Shown: positions 8,611 to 17,799, counted from the stretch's first letter. The stretch is DNA of 64,000 nt from Poseidonibacter ostreae (GCF_009208055.1 NZ_WFKI01000008.1:17775-81774), one strand, 5' to 3'. Numbers and translations are program-made. Notes: a model not told the origin generated them from the letters alone.

Positions 8611-9822
8611 TTACTTATCCAGATTATAAGCTTCGTGTAATGCTCTTACTGCTAATTCTGCATATTTTACTTCAATAATCATTGAAATTTTTATTTCAGA
8701 AGTTGATATGATTCTAATATTGATATTCTCTTTAGCTAATGAAGAAAAAGCTTTTGAAGCAACACCTGTATGTGATTTCATTCCAACACCTACAATTGAT
8801 ACCTTACAAATGGCATCATTATAGTCAATTTTTTTAGAGTCTTCTTTAAATCTAGCCATCACTTCTTTACAAGCTTCAAAATCACCAGTAGGAATTGTAA
8901 AATCTAAATCTGTTGCACCATCAACACCAACAGTTTGTACAATCATATCAACATTAATATCAGCATCAGCAAGTGATGTAAAAATTGATGCAGCAATGCC
9001 TGGCTGATCAGTTACTCCATACATTCCAACTCTGATTTGATTTTTGTCTAATGCGATTCCACTTACTACTGGTTTTTCCATAATATTCTCTTCCTTTGTT
9101 ATTAACGTACCTTCAACTTCTGGTGTGAAGCTAGATCTTGATACTAAGTTTACATTTAATTTTTTTGCCATTTCTACAGATCTGTTTTGTAAAACTTTTG
9201 CTCCTAAAGAAGCTAGTTCTAACATTTCATCATAAGAAATTTTTTCTAATTTTTTTGCTTTTGGTTCAATTCTAGGATCTGTAGTATAAATACCATCAAC
9301 ATCTGTATATATCTCACAAATATCAGCTTTAATAGCACCAGCAATTGCAACTGCTGTTAAATCACTACCACCACGACCAAGTGTTGATACTCTTTTTGTA
9401 TCAATTGTAACACCTTGGAAACCTGCAACTATAACAGTCTTACCATTTGCAATTGCATCTTTAAGATTTGTTGTATCAATATCTTCAATTCTAGCTTTAG
9501 TATGTGCATTATCTGTAATAATTCCAGCTTCTCTACCACTCATTGATGTAGCTTTGTAACCTTGCTCATTTAAAGCAATTGATAATAGTGCAGATGTAAC
9601 TCTCTCACCTGAACTTAATAACATATCCATTTCAGCAGGGTTTGCTTGTGCTGAAAAACTCTCTGCATATTCAATTAGTTTGTTTGTTTCACCACTCATT
9701 GCAGAAACTACTGCAATTACATCATGACCCTCATCTTTAATTTTTTTTATAATATTCGCAACATTTTGGATTCGCTCAAGTGTACCAACACTCGTACCTC
9801 CAAATTTTAATACTTTTAACAT
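8611..9822 (-). CDS. lysC: Aspartate kinase LysC
   Basis: 403 residues. First step of the aspartate family (lysine, threonine, methionine, diaminopimelate). The kinase domain opens with KFGGTSVG and includes GRGGSDLTAVA and EIYTDVDGI. Two C-terminal ACT domains (from about residues 265 and 345) provide feedback control, with VDMIVQTVG and the conserved VGVGMKSHTGVASKAF. It starts 17 bases after rppH and its stop is two bases before hobA, so amino-acid and replication genes are co-transcribed. Confidence 0.95.
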   Translation of the reverse strand: MLKVLKFGGTSVGTLERIQNVANIIKKIKDEGHDVIAVVSAMSGETNKLIEYAESFSAQANPAEMDMLLSSGERVTSALLSIALNEQGYKATSMSGREAGIITDNAHTKARIEDIDTTNLKDAIANGKTVIVAGFQGVTIDTKRVSTLGRGGSDLTAVAIAGAIKADICEIYTDVDGIYTTDPRIEPKAKKLEKISYDEMLELASLGAKVLQNRSVEMAKKLNVNLVSRSSFTPEVEGTLITKEENIMEKPVVSGIALDKNQIRVGMYGVTDQPGIAASIFTSLADADINVDMIVQTVGVDGATDLDFTIPTGDFEACKEVMARFKEDSKKIDYNDAICKVSIVGVGMKSHTGVASKAFSSLAKENINIRIISTSEIKISMIIEVKYAELAVRALHEAYNLDK

Positions 9823-9839
9823 TTACTCATAATTCCTTT

Positions 9840-10334
9840 TTAAATATAACCTTCAGTTTTAAAATATTTTAGAACTTGTTTATAAACTGTTCTTTTAAAG
9901 AAAGTTATATAGTCATAAATATTTTTTGTTGGTACAAATTTGTATTCGCTGAACTCAGGGATTTCAGTTTCAATATTAACTTTTGCACCTTTTTTTAATT
10001 TTACTAAATAATATTTTTGTATTTGCCCATCGTAAGGCTGCATCTTTTTTGCAATTGCTGGAGGGAAGTCATAAGATACCCATTGTGGATATTCAGCAAT
10101 TATTTCTACCTCTCTTGTTCCTATTTCTTCTTCAAGCTCTCTATATAAAGCTTCTTTTGCATTTTCACCTTCATCAATTCCACCTTGTGGGAATTGCCAA
10201 GCATTATCAACATCAGTTCTTGATGCAATAAATATTTCACAAGTATGTGGGTATTTTGCTGATAGTACAATCGCTGCTACATTGGGTCTATAATTTTTAG
10301 TATTATCTTTTGTGATTTCATTTTTATCAGTCAT
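9840..10334 (-). CDS. rppH: RNA pyrophosphohydrolase RppH (Nudix)
   Basis: 164 residues with a complete Nudix box: GGIDEGEN followed by RELEEEIG. The flanking blocks YRPNVAAIVLS, WQFPQGGID and YDFPPAIAKK are characteristic of RppH/NudA, which removes the 5' triphosphate from transcripts and primes RNA decay; some members also hydrolyse diadenosine polyphosphates. It is the promoter-proximal gene of the lysC-hobA-holB-folP operon, divergent from hemW with a 55-base gap. Confidence 0.9.
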   Translation of the reverse strand: MTDKNEITKDNTKNYRPNVAAIVLSAKYPHTCEIFIASRTDVDNAWQFPQGGIDEGENAKEALYRELEEEIGTREVEIIAEYPQWVSYDFPPAIAKKMQPYDGQIQKYYLVKLKKGAKVNIETEIPEFSEYKFVPTKNIYDYITFFKRTVYKQVLKYFKTEGYI

Positions 10335-10389
10335 AAATATGTTTTCCCTTATAATTAGCCAAATATTTTACAGAAATTAGGATTAAAAA

Positions 10390-11457
10390 TTGCTTTTATA
10401 TATACATATACCTTTTTGCGATAGCAAATGTTTTTACTGTGCATTTAATTCATATACTGATAAGTTTCATTTAAAACTTGAGTATATGAAAGCATTAAAG
10501 AAACAATTAAAAAATGAACTAGATAATTATGTTTTAAAACATAATAAAGAAATAGAAACAGTATTTATAGGAGGAGGAACTCCATCTTGTGTAAAAGCCC
10601 AAGAGTATGAAGAAGTTCTAAATATGATAAAACCATATTTAATAAAAGACGCTGAAATTACAACAGAAGCAAATCCAAATTCTGCTTCTTATGAATGGCT
10701 TGAAACTATGCATAAGTATGGAGTTAATAGAGTTAGTTTTGGAGTACAAAGTTTTAACAATGATAAGCTAAAATTTCTAGGACGTTCACATAAGAGTAAA
10801 AGTGCTATAAATGCTATACAAAATGCAAAAAGTATAGGTTTTAATGGTATTAACTGCGATATCATATATGGAGTTCAAGGTGATACTTTAGAGAGTATGA
10901 AAGAAGATTTTAAACAAGCTTTCTCACTTCCAATTACACATTTAAGTGCCTACTCATTAATGATAGAAGAAGGTACAAAATTCTTTGATAGATCATCAGT
11001 TAAAATTGATGATGAAGAGCTATCTTATGAAATATTTGATTTTATTAAAGAACATAATTTTACGCAATATGAGATATCAAATTTTGCAAGAGAAAAGAAA
11101 TATGAATCAAAACATAATTATGGCTATTGGGAACATAAAGAATATTTAGGAATTGGAGCAGGTGCAGTTGGCTATGTAAATAAAAGAAGATATTATCCAT
11201 CAAAGAGTATTGAAGAATATATAGAAAATCCTTTGAAAATGGATTATGAAGCAATAGATTTAGAGGATATTAAAACAGAAAAAATACTTCTTGGTTTTAG
11301 GTGCTCAAATGGAGTTGCATTATCCTTATTTACGCAAAAAGAATTAGAAAAAGTGAATCATTTAATAGAAAATGATAAAGTTTTGCAAAAAAATCAAAGA
11401 ATTTATAATAAAAACTTTTTATTATCAGATGAATTAGCTTTATATATTTTAGAGTAA
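10390..11457 (+). CDS. hemW: Radical SAM family heme chaperone HemW
   Basis: 355 residues starting at TTG with AGGA seven bases upstream. The N-terminus MLLYIHIPFCDSKCFYC holds the radical SAM cysteines Cys10, Cys14 and Cys17; GGGTPS and RVSFGVQSFNNDKL follow. HemW-like proteins were long annotated as oxygen-independent coproporphyrinogen oxidase, but this class is now thought to bind and deliver heme. The short length and lack of the extra N-terminal segment of HemN favour HemW. It heads a plus-strand run with prmC and the M3 peptidase. Confidence 0.9.
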   Translation: MLLYIHIPFCDSKCFYCAFNSYTDKFHLKLEYMKALKKQLKNELDNYVLKHNKEIETVFIGGGTPSCVKAQEYEEVLNMIKPYLIKDAEITTEANPNSASYEWLETMHKYGVNRVSFGVQSFNNDKLKFLGRSHKSKSAINAIQNAKSIGFNGINCDIIYGVQGDTLESMKEDFKQAFSLPITHLSAYSLMIEEGTKFFDRSSVKIDDEELSYEIFDFIKEHNFTQYEISNFAREKKYESKHNYGYWEHKEYLGIGAGAVGYVNKRRYYPSKSIEEYIENPLKMDYEAIDLEDIKTEKILLGFRCSNGVALSLFTQKELEKVNHLIENDKVLQKNQRIYNKNFLLSDELALYILE

Positions 11458-11505
11458 TAACAATTTAACTATAATATCAAGTTTAAAAAGAGGTTTATAC
11501 ATAAT

Positions 11506-12339
11506 ATGACAATAAAAGATACGATAAGAAAATATACAAATGATTTAAAATTTGTAACACATATACCAGCTAAAGAAGTTGAGATGTTAATGATGTATTT
11601 ACTTGAAAAGAATACTATATGGTTACATCTTAATTATAATAAAGAGTTTGAACAAGAAAAAGAGCTTGGAAAATTAATAAAAAAAAGAGCAACAAATTAT
11701 CCAATGGAGTATATAATAAATAAAGCCTCATTTTATGGAGAAGTTTTTATAGTCCAAGAGGGTGTTTTAATTCCAAGACCAGAAACAGAGCTGTTAATTG
11801 ATAGTGCACTTGAGATTATAAAAACTATGGATAATAATAAAAGAATTAATGTACTTGAAATTGGTACAGGTTCAGGAATAATTTCAGTTATGCTAGCTTT
11901 ATTAATTGAAGATATTAAAATTATTGCTGTTGATATAAATGAAAAGGCATTAGAACTTGCAAAGAAAAATGCAGTAAAACATGGTGTTGAAGATAAAATT
12001 GAATTTAGACTTAGTAATTTATATGAAAATATAAATGAAACAAATATAGATTTAACAATATCAAATCCACCATATATTGCAAATGATTATAAATTACCTG
12101 ATAATGTTAAATTTGAACCTTCAAATGCATTATTTGGTGGAAGAGTAGGTGATGAATTATTAAAAGATATAATTGATCAAACAAATGAAAGAAATATCGA
12201 ATATTTACTTTGTGAAATGGGATATGATCAAAAAAATCCTTTAACAAACTATTTACAAAATTTTGATATAAAAAGTTTTTCATTCTATCAAGACTATGAA
12301 AAGTTTGATAGAGGATTTACAATACAATTTAAAAAATAA
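11506..12339 (+). CDS. prmC: Peptide chain release factor N5-glutamine methyltransferase PrmC
   Basis: 277 residues. It methylates the GGQ glutamine of release factors RF1/RF2. The S-adenosylmethionine site is VLEIGTGSGIISVMLA and the catalytic motif is SNPPYIA; the block IPRPETELLID just before the SAM site is diagnostic for PrmC. A short helical N-terminal domain precedes the fold. AAGAGG lies upstream of the ATG. The gene is followed 14 bases later by the M3 peptidase. Confidence 0.93.
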   Translation: MTIKDTIRKYTNDLKFVTHIPAKEVEMLMMYLLEKNTIWLHLNYNKEFEQEKELGKLIKKRATNYPMEYIINKASFYGEVFIVQEGVLIPRPETELLIDSALEIIKTMDNNKRINVLEIGTGSGIISVMLALLIEDIKIIAVDINEKALELAKKNAVKHGVEDKIEFRLSNLYENINETNIDLTISNPPYIANDYKLPDNVKFEPSNALFGGRVGDELLKDIIDQTNERNIEYLLCEMGYDQKNPLTNYLQNFDIKSFSFYQDYEKFDRGFTIQFKK

Positions 12340-12353
12340 AAAGGAATATATAA

Positions 12354-14321
12354 ATGTTTAAAGAATTTAATTTAGAAGAATTAACACAGTCAAAAGTATT
12401 ATTAGAAAAATTATTAGAACAATCAAAAAATGAAATATTAGAACTTATGAAAATAGAAGAGAAAACATATGAGAATTTTGTAATGCCTTATGAAGAAATA
12501 GGGGAGAGCATAAATGATTTTCTTACTCCAATTTTTCATATTGATTCAGTAAAAAATTCTGAAGTTACAGGAAAAGTTTATGAAGAATGCCTTCCTGTTA
12601 TATCAAAATATGAAACTTGGATATCTCAAAATGAAAGTATTTATATAGCTTTAAAAGCTATACAGTCTAACTATAAAACTAGTTTAAATGATATACAAAA
12701 TAAAGTATTAGAAAATGAGATAAGAGACTTTATTCTTTCTGGATGCCACTTAGATAATGATAAAAAGAAAAGATTAGAAGATATCAATTTAACTCTAAGT
12801 GAGTTATCTCATAAGTTTTCACAAAACTTACTTGATGCAACAAATGAATTTGAAATGATTATTGAAAATGAAGAAGATATAAAAGAAATACCTGTTTCAG
12901 ATTTAGAGTTAGCAAAGTTTGAAGAAGATGGTAAAACAAAATATAAGTTTACTTTACAAATACCTTCTTATATGGCTTATATAACATATGGAACATCAAG
13001 AGATAGAAGAGAAGAGATTTATAAAGCATATTGTACAAAAGCTCCTCAAAATGGAAAGATTATAGAACAAATACTTAAATTAAAAAATGAAAAAGTGAAA
13101 ATCTTAGGATTTAACTCTTATTCAGAATACTCTTTACAAACTAAAATGGCTTCAAAAGAAGAAGAGGTAGTAACATTCTTAGAAGAGTTAGGACATAAGG
13201 GAAAAGCTAAAGCAATTGAAGAGTTAGAAGAAATCAAACAATTAGCTAGTAAAGATGGAATAAATGATTTTAGATCATCTGATATGGCTTATTATTCTGA
13301 AAAGCTTAAGAAAGCTAAATATGACTTAGATGAAGAGTATTATAGACCTTATTTTGAACAAGAATCAGTATTAAATGGTTTCTTTGACTTCTTATATCAA
13401 ATGTTTGATATCAAGTTTGTTCAAACAGATGCAAAAGCTTGGGATGACAAGGTAAGAGTTTATAATCTTTTATCAAATGAAAAAGAAATTGCAAGAATAT
13501 ATATTGACCTAGAAGCTAGAAAAGATAAAAGAGGAGGGGCTTGGATGAATAACTGGCACTCTCATTATGTAGATTCAAAAGGAGAAAAACATCTTCCTAC
13601 TGCTTTTATTGTATGTAATTTTCCACAATCTACTGATACTACACCATCATTATTAAGACACTCAGATGTTGTAACACTTTTTCATGAAATGGGACATGCA
13701 CTACACCATTTAGTTAGTGATATCGAAGATCCATATGTAAGTGGAATTTCAGGTGTTGCTTGGGATACAGTTGAGTTTCCATCACAGTTTTTAGAATACT
13801 TTTCATACGATAAAGATGTATTAAAACTATTTGCAAAACATTATAAAACTCAAGAAGTACTTGATGATGAAGCAATTAACAGAATTATTAAAGCTAAAAA
13901 CTTTCAATCTTCACTATCTTTAGTAAGACAAGTAGAGTTTGCTTTGTTTGACTTTAAACTATATCAAGACTTATACAATAGTGAAGAAGAAGTACAAAAT
14001 TTATTAGATGAAGTAAGAAAAGAATTTGCCGTAATGATACCACCTTCTTATAACAAATTTCAAAATGGTTTCTCTCATATTTTTGCAGGAGGATATTCAG
14101 CAGGGTATTACTCATATAAATGGGCAGAAGTACTTAGTGCCGATGCTTTCTATATGTTTATTGACTCAGGAAATATCTTTAATAAAGAGCTTGCTTTAAA
14201 ATATAAAGAGACTATTTTATCAAAAGGTGGTTCATCAAATATGGATCAATTATTTTACAATTTTGCACAAAGAAAGCCAAGTATTGATTCTTTATTAAAA
14301 ATTGATGGAATTATTAGCTAA
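12354..14321 (+). CDS. M3 family oligopeptidase (oligopeptidase A-like)
   Basis: 655 residues, a cytoplasmic zinc metallopeptidase that degrades short peptides, including cleaved signal peptides in related species. The zinc motif FHEMGHALHH is near residue 444, and the third ligand region SGVAWDTVEFPSQFLEYF follows. FAGGYSAGYYSYKWAEVLSAD is the typical C-terminal substrate-binding block of the PrlC/Dcp branch. No signal peptide is seen. It could equally be named PrlC/OpdA; oligoendopeptidase F is less likely because of that last block. Confidence 0.92.
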   Translation: MFKEFNLEELTQSKVLLEKLLEQSKNEILELMKIEEKTYENFVMPYEEIGESINDFLTPIFHIDSVKNSEVTGKVYEECLPVISKYETWISQNESIYIALKAIQSNYKTSLNDIQNKVLENEIRDFILSGCHLDNDKKKRLEDINLTLSELSHKFSQNLLDATNEFEMIIENEEDIKEIPVSDLELAKFEEDGKTKYKFTLQIPSYMAYITYGTSRDRREEIYKAYCTKAPQNGKIIEQILKLKNEKVKILGFNSYSEYSLQTKMASKEEEVVTFLEELGHKGKAKAIEELEEIKQLASKDGINDFRSSDMAYYSEKLKKAKYDLDEEYYRPYFEQESVLNGFFDFLYQMFDIKFVQTDAKAWDDKVRVYNLLSNEKEIARIYIDLEARKDKRGGAWMNNWHSHYVDSKGEKHLPTAFIVCNFPQSTDTTPSLLRHSDVVTLFHEMGHALHHLVSDIEDPYVSGISGVAWDTVEFPSQFLEYFSYDKDVLKLFAKHYKTQEVLDDEAINRIIKAKNFQSSLSLVRQVEFALFDFKLYQDLYNSEEEVQNLLDEVRKEFAVMIPPSYNKFQNGFSHIFAGGYSAGYYSYKWAEVLSADAFYMFIDSGNIFNKELALKYKETILSKGGSSNMDQLFYNFAQRKPSIDSLLKIDGIIS

Positions 14322-14371
14322 ATTTAGCAATAATAACAAATAATAATAATATCAGTGAGGATTTAATAAAA

Positions 14372-14854
14372 ATGACAAATGCAGAAGCAATTTCAAAACT
14401 AAACAATGCTTTAAATACTTTGATAAAAGCCTATGAAGAACTTGAAGAAAAAAACACTAAATTAGAAAACAGAATTACTGAACTAGAAGATGAAGTTCTT
14501 GAATTAGAGACTGTTAAAGAAGATTTAGAAGTAAATGTAAATGACTTCAAAACAAATACTGAAGAAGATAATTCTAATATTTCTTCAATGTTAGGTAAAA
14601 TTGAAGGTTTATTAAATAAAAAAGTTTCAGGAGATAATACACAAAATAGTTCTTCTGATAATACTTTAAATGAAATTAAAACTGCAGAAGAGGTTCCTTC
14701 TAAAGTAGAAGAAGAAACTACTGAAGGTAATATCTTCTCTAATAATACTAATAACAATGAAAACGATGAAAAAAAACCTGATGAGAATAAGTCTGAGGAT
14801 AACAAAATAGATTTAAATAGAATGGCCTCACTTTTAAATGGATTTAACAACTAG
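14372..14854 (+). CDS. Acidic coiled-coil protein of unknown function
   Basis: 160 residues, not recognised. Residues about 5-65 form heptads rich in Leu, Glu and Lys (YEELEEKNTKLENRITELED), a clear coiled coil. The middle and C-terminal parts are a low-complexity tail rich in Asn, Glu, Asp, Ser and Lys, followed by a short hydrophobic end RMASLLNGFNN. The N-terminus resembles cell-division accessory coiled coils such as ZapB only in general character. It has a GTGAGG ribosome-binding site, follows the M3 peptidase by 50 bases, and lies upstream of xerH. The reading frame is real: its composition fits neighbouring genes, and the opposite-strand frame is a shadow. Confidence 0.7.
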   Translation: MTNAEAISKLNNALNTLIKAYEELEEKNTKLENRITELEDEVLELETVKEDLEVNVNDFKTNTEEDNSNISSMLGKIEGLLNKKVSGDNTQNSSSDNTLNEIKTAEEVPSKVEEETTEGNIFSNNTNNNENDEKKPDENKSEDNKIDLNRMASLLNGFNN

Positions 14855-14865
14855 AAACTATAATA

Positions 14866-15144
14866 ATGATTACATTATTAAATAAAACATCTTTGTATAA
14901 CACTTTTGGTGTTGATGATTTTAACTCAATTGAGGGTGCTATTGATAATATGGCACCTTCTATGGTGGAATACCATTTATCGGACTTAAGTCAATATTGT
15001 GAAGACATTTATTTAAACAAAAGAGATATAGAGAAAACTGTCTCAATAGGGGATTATAGTTTATACATTGATTATAGTGATAACATCTACTTAGAATTAG
15101 AAGACAATAATAACACTAGCTGTGAAACTGCAACTTTTTGGTAA
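14866..15144 (+). CDS. Small hypothetical protein next to the dif-like site
   Basis: 92 residues, not recognised. It is acidic with many Asp, Asn and Tyr (VSIGDYSLYIDYSDNIYLEL) and has no signal peptide, membrane segment or cysteine motif. It starts 11 bases after the coiled-coil gene, so the two are probably co-transcribed. The weak ribosome-binding region (AACTATAATAATG) lowers confidence in the start. It is the last gene before the dif-like palindrome and xerH. Confidence 0.55.
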   Translation: MITLLNKTSLYNTFGVDDFNSIEGAIDNMAPSMVEYHLSDLSQYCEDIYLNKRDIEKTVSIGDYSLYIDYSDNIYLELEDNNNTSCETATFW

Positions 15145-15195
15145 AACTTTTTTAATTATATACAGTTATATTCATCTCAAAGTAAAGATATAATA

Positions 15196-15223
15196 TAATT
15201 TGGAAATTATAGTTTCCAAAAGT
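15196..15223 (+). other. Candidate XerH recombination site (difH-like)
   Basis: TTTGGAAA at 15199-15206 and TTTCCAAA at 15213-15220 are perfect inverted repeats separated by exactly six bases (TTATAG). Extending to 11-base arms gives the 11-6-11 layout of Xer sites. The site is 33 bases upstream of xerH. Campylobacterota resolve chromosome dimers with XerH at a single dif site, so this could mark the terminus. Confidence 0.65.
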
Positions 15224-15256
15224 AAAATATATTTTAAAGTATAAAGAAGGTTAAAA

Positions 15257-16309
15257 TTGAAATATCCATTAGATTGTGAAGATACATTTAGTAAAACGTA
15301 TTTATTCTGGTTATCAAGGTTTATTAGAAATAAGATTACATCTCTTTCAAATAGACAAGTAAAAAATAAAGATAGACTTGCTCTTATACTACAAGAACTT
15401 ACAATTGGTTTTGATTCAATTGAGAGCTTAAAACTAACTATTAAAGAAGTACGTAATATTGGGGTTAATAGTATTCATGTATACTTTATACCCCTTGAAA
15501 AGCTATACAACTTTATGATTAACTATGGTCCTAGTTCTATGAAAGAAATGGATGAAGAGCTTTTACGAGATTTTTTAATTACACAAACTAGTAAATTATC
15601 TGATGCAACAAAGAAAAACTATAGAATTTCACTAGTGACTTTCTTTGGATATATTGATAAGCAAAATGAAGAAACAAATGGTTTTGTTTATAGATATGGT
15701 ATTGAACTTAAAAATTGGGGAGGTTTAAGTGGTAAAAGTGGTACTAAACTACCCTCTTTTATGAAAAAAGATGAAGTTAGAGTTTTTATTGAAGCAATTG
15801 ACCTTTATCCCTTTAGTGCAAAAATAGCAGCAAGAAATAGACTTGTTATCAAAATTATCCTTTACACAGGTATTAGAGTTAGTGAAGCTATAAATATTGA
15901 GTTAAAAGACTTTAATAAAGATGGTGATGTTTTTATAATTCAAGTTAGAGGTAAGGGTAATAAACCTAGAGTAGTAATGATTAAAGCTAATATTATTGCA
16001 AAAGATTTAAATGAATGGAATGAAGTTAAACCAAATAATAACACCCTACTTTTATGCAATCAAAAAGCTAAGGCTCTAAGTCAAGCATATATTAGTAGTA
16101 TTGTTGAAAAAATATTACTAAGTATTGGGATAAGAAAAGAAAAAAATGGTGCGCATATGTTAAGACATACATTTGCTACAATGCTTTATCAAAAAAGTAA
16201 AGACTTAATATTAGTACAAGAATCTCTAGGACATGCTGATATTAATACTTCTAGAATATATACTCATTTTGATAAAGATCAGTTAGAACGTACTACTGAT
16301 ATATTTTAG
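15257..16309 (+). CDS. xerH: Tyrosine recombinase XerH
   Basis: 350 residues. Site-specific recombinase that resolves chromosome dimers at dif; Campylobacterota use one Xer protein instead of XerC and XerD. The catalytic residues are all visible: Arg207 (TGIRVSEA), a lysine in the RGKGNKPR hairpin (233 or 235), His300 and Arg303 (HMLRHTF), His326 (LGHADINTSR) and nucleophile Tyr335 (IYTHF). The N-terminal core-binding domain covers about residues 1-165. It starts at TTG with GAAGG upstream. ftsK, the usual activator of Xer recombination, is about 28 kb away in the same window. Confidence 0.92.
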   Translation: MKYPLDCEDTFSKTYLFWLSRFIRNKITSLSNRQVKNKDRLALILQELTIGFDSIESLKLTIKEVRNIGVNSIHVYFIPLEKLYNFMINYGPSSMKEMDEELLRDFLITQTSKLSDATKKNYRISLVTFFGYIDKQNEETNGFVYRYGIELKNWGGLSGKSGTKLPSFMKKDEVRVFIEAIDLYPFSAKIAARNRLVIKIILYTGIRVSEAINIELKDFNKDGDVFIIQVRGKGNKPRVVMIKANIIAKDLNEWNEVKPNNNTLLLCNQKAKALSQAYISSIVEKILLSIGIRKEKNGAHMLRHTFATMLYQKSKDLILVQESLGHADINTSRIYTHFDKDQLERTTDIF

Positions 16310-16317
16310 TACGTTCT
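16285..16317 (+). terminator. Hairpin overlapping the xerH stop codon
   Basis: AGAACGTACTA and TAGTACGTTCT form a perfect 11-bp stem with an 11-base loop. The right arm begins with the xerH TAG stop, so the final codons encode the left arm. The T-rich tail (CTTTATACTTATTT) is weak. It lies between convergent xerH and the peroxiredoxin gene and could act in both directions. Confidence 0.6.
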
Positions 16318-16323
16318 TTATAC

Positions 16324-16977
16324 TTATTTGTGCTTTTTAATTGCATCAATAATATCTTGAGGTTCACATCTTTTAGTGTAATCTTCATCAATAAATGCAA
16401 ATATAATTTCTTTATTTTTATTTATTACATAAGTTGCTGGCATTGGTAATTCATAAGAATCATCATCATTACTTGCTGGAATATCAATATTAAAACTTTT
16501 ATAAATAGGTCTTAACTCTTCAGCTAATGAGAATACTAAACCATAATCTTTAGCAACTTTATTATTTGCATCACTTAATACTTCAAACTGTAAGTCATGT
16601 TTCTCTTTTGTACTCAAACTTGCATCTGGAGATTGAGGAGATATTGCAATTAATTTTGCACCTAATTGTTTTAATTCATCATTTCTTTCTTGTAAAGCTT
16701 TTAATTCAAAGTTACAATATGCACACCATGTTCCTCTATAAAAACTTACTACTGCAAAATCATTATTTTCTAAAGTATCAAATAAAGAAACTTCTTTTCC
16801 AATTGCATTTGGTAATTTAATTTCACTTGCTTTACTTCCAATTTTTAATGCATTTTTACTAATATTACCATCTTCTAATTTTTTTGTTGCTTTTAACATT
16901 ATATCTTGTATCTCTAAAGGAGCCTTTTTTTTAAATGCTACTTGGTACTCTTTTATTGAATCTATTAATCTTGACAT
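16324..16977 (-). CDS. Peroxiredoxin-like thioredoxin-fold protein (AhpC/TSA family)
   Basis: 217 residues. The thioredoxin fold starts near residue 45 after a helical extension. The active-site segment is YRGTWCAYC (Cys85, Cys88), a CxxC arrangement rather than the single peroxidatic cysteine of typical 2-Cys peroxiredoxins. IAISPQSPDASLSTKEKH and the later LPMPATYVINK match the AhpC/TSA redoxin family. Likely role: reduction of peroxides or other oxidants in the cytoplasm. A perfect palindrome at 17038-17059, identical in arms to one before the nearby tetR gene, lies upstream, so it is probably controlled by that regulator. Confidence 0.8.
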   Translation of the reverse strand: MSRLIDSIKEYQVAFKKKAPLEIQDIMLKATKKLEDGNISKNALKIGSKASEIKLPNAIGKEVSLFDTLENNDFAVVSFYRGTWCAYCNFELKALQERNDELKQLGAKLIAISPQSPDASLSTKEKHDLQFEVLSDANNKVAKDYGLVFSLAEELRPIYKSFNIDIPASNDDDSYELPMPATYVINKNKEIIFAFIDEDYTKRCEPQDIIDAIKKHK

Positions 16978-17037
16978 TTTTATTCCTTAACTTTATTAAT
17001 TTAATTAGCCAATTTTTGGCACCATTTCTATATATTC

Positions 17038-17059
17038 TTATAGAATATTAATTCTATAA
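17038..17059. promoter_or_regulatory. TetR operator copy 1 (upstream of peroxiredoxin-like gene)
   Basis: TTATAGAAT-ATTA-ATTCTATAA: perfect 9-base arms, 4-base spacer. The same palindrome is found before tetR and, with two mismatches, before the dehalogenase gene. It lies about 60 bases upstream of the 16977 start codon. Confidence 0.75.
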
Positions 17060-17063
17060 CTAC

Positions 17064-17098
17064 AAAAAAATTAGATTCTTTTAATCTCTAATTTTTTT
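17064..17098 (-). terminator. Intrinsic terminator of the haloacid dehalogenase gene
   Basis: On the minus strand AAAAATTAGA pairs with TCTAATTTTT around an 11-base loop and the stem runs into a tract of eight T. The left arm overlaps the last codons and the stop of the dehalogenase gene. Confidence 0.7.
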
Positions 17099-17758
17099 TG
17101 TGAAATCTAGTAAAGAGTTTACAACTAAAGTAGGTTTAATTTCCCATGGATCAAAAATCATATCACTTGATCTTTGAACCCATGCTGATTTCATTCCTGC
17201 TGATATCGAGCCTGTTACATCAAAAGAGTTAGAGGAAATTAACCAAGCTTCTTCTCCTTTTACATCTGCTTGTCTTAAAAAATGTGCATATGCTCCTGGT
17301 GTTGGTTTAAAAGTTTTAATATCATCAACACTTACAATACCTAAGAATAAATCCTTTATATTTGCATTATCAAGTAACTTTTCAAGTGTAGCTTTTTCTC
17401 CATTTGAGAAAGCAAATATTCTAAAACCATCTTTTTTTAATTCAGTCAAAGCTTCTTTTACTTCATCAAAAGCAGGTAAAACTTTACAAATTGACATTAA
17501 TTCATCTTTCTGTTCTTTTGATAATGAAACATTATAATATTTACATGTATATTCAAGTGCATATAAAGTACAAGTAGCAAAAGTTACATAGTTTACCATT
17601 GCGGCTCGTCTAAAAGAGTATTCTAATTGTTTCTCTCTCCATGTTTGAGAAAAGCTTTTTGCTTTATCTGCTATTAACTGTTCTAAAAGTACTAAAACTC
17701 CATTTGTATCAATTAATGTACCATATACATCAAATGCAAGTGTTATATTCTTTGACAT
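17081..17758 (-). CDS. Haloacid dehalogenase, type II (HAD superfamily)
   Basis: 225 residues from the ATG at 17758, chosen because AAAGGAGAT precedes it and the HAD motif follows at once; an in-frame ATG at 17803 would overlap the operator. Motif I is DVYGTL with nucleophile Asp10, motif II is FSNGE, the motif III lysine is in FKPTPGAY, and the type II dehalogenase block ISSNSFDVTGSISAGMKSAWV follows. These enzymes hydrolyse (S)-2-haloacids such as chloroacetate, although the substrate cannot be read from sequence. It lies between the peroxiredoxin-like gene and tetR and has its own operator copy. Confidence 0.88.
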   Translation of the reverse strand: MSKNITLAFDVYGTLIDTNGVLVLLEQLIADKAKSFSQTWREKQLEYSFRRAAMVNYVTFATCTLYALEYTCKYYNVSLSKEQKDELMSICKVLPAFDEVKEALTELKKDGFRIFAFSNGEKATLEKLLDNANIKDLFLGIVSVDDIKTFKPTPGAYAHFLRQADVKGEEAWLISSNSFDVTGSISAGMKSAWVQRSSDMIFDPWEIKPTLVVNSLLDFTKKIRD

Positions 17759-17777
17759 AAAATCTCCTTTTATATAG

Positions 17778-17799
17778 TTATAGAACATTAATTCTAAAA
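17778..17799. promoter_or_regulatory. TetR operator copy 2 (upstream of dehalogenase gene)
   Basis: TTATAGAAC-ATTA-ATTCTAAAA, the same 9-4-9 palindrome with one changed base in each arm, about 20 bases before the dehalogenase start codon, where a bound repressor would block the promoter or early transcription. Confidence 0.7.

Noticed and set aside
14431..14850. 139-residue minus-strand ORF opposite the coiled-coil gene
   Set aside because: Serine/leucine-rich shadow of the acidic coiled coil; no ribosome-binding site or similarity.
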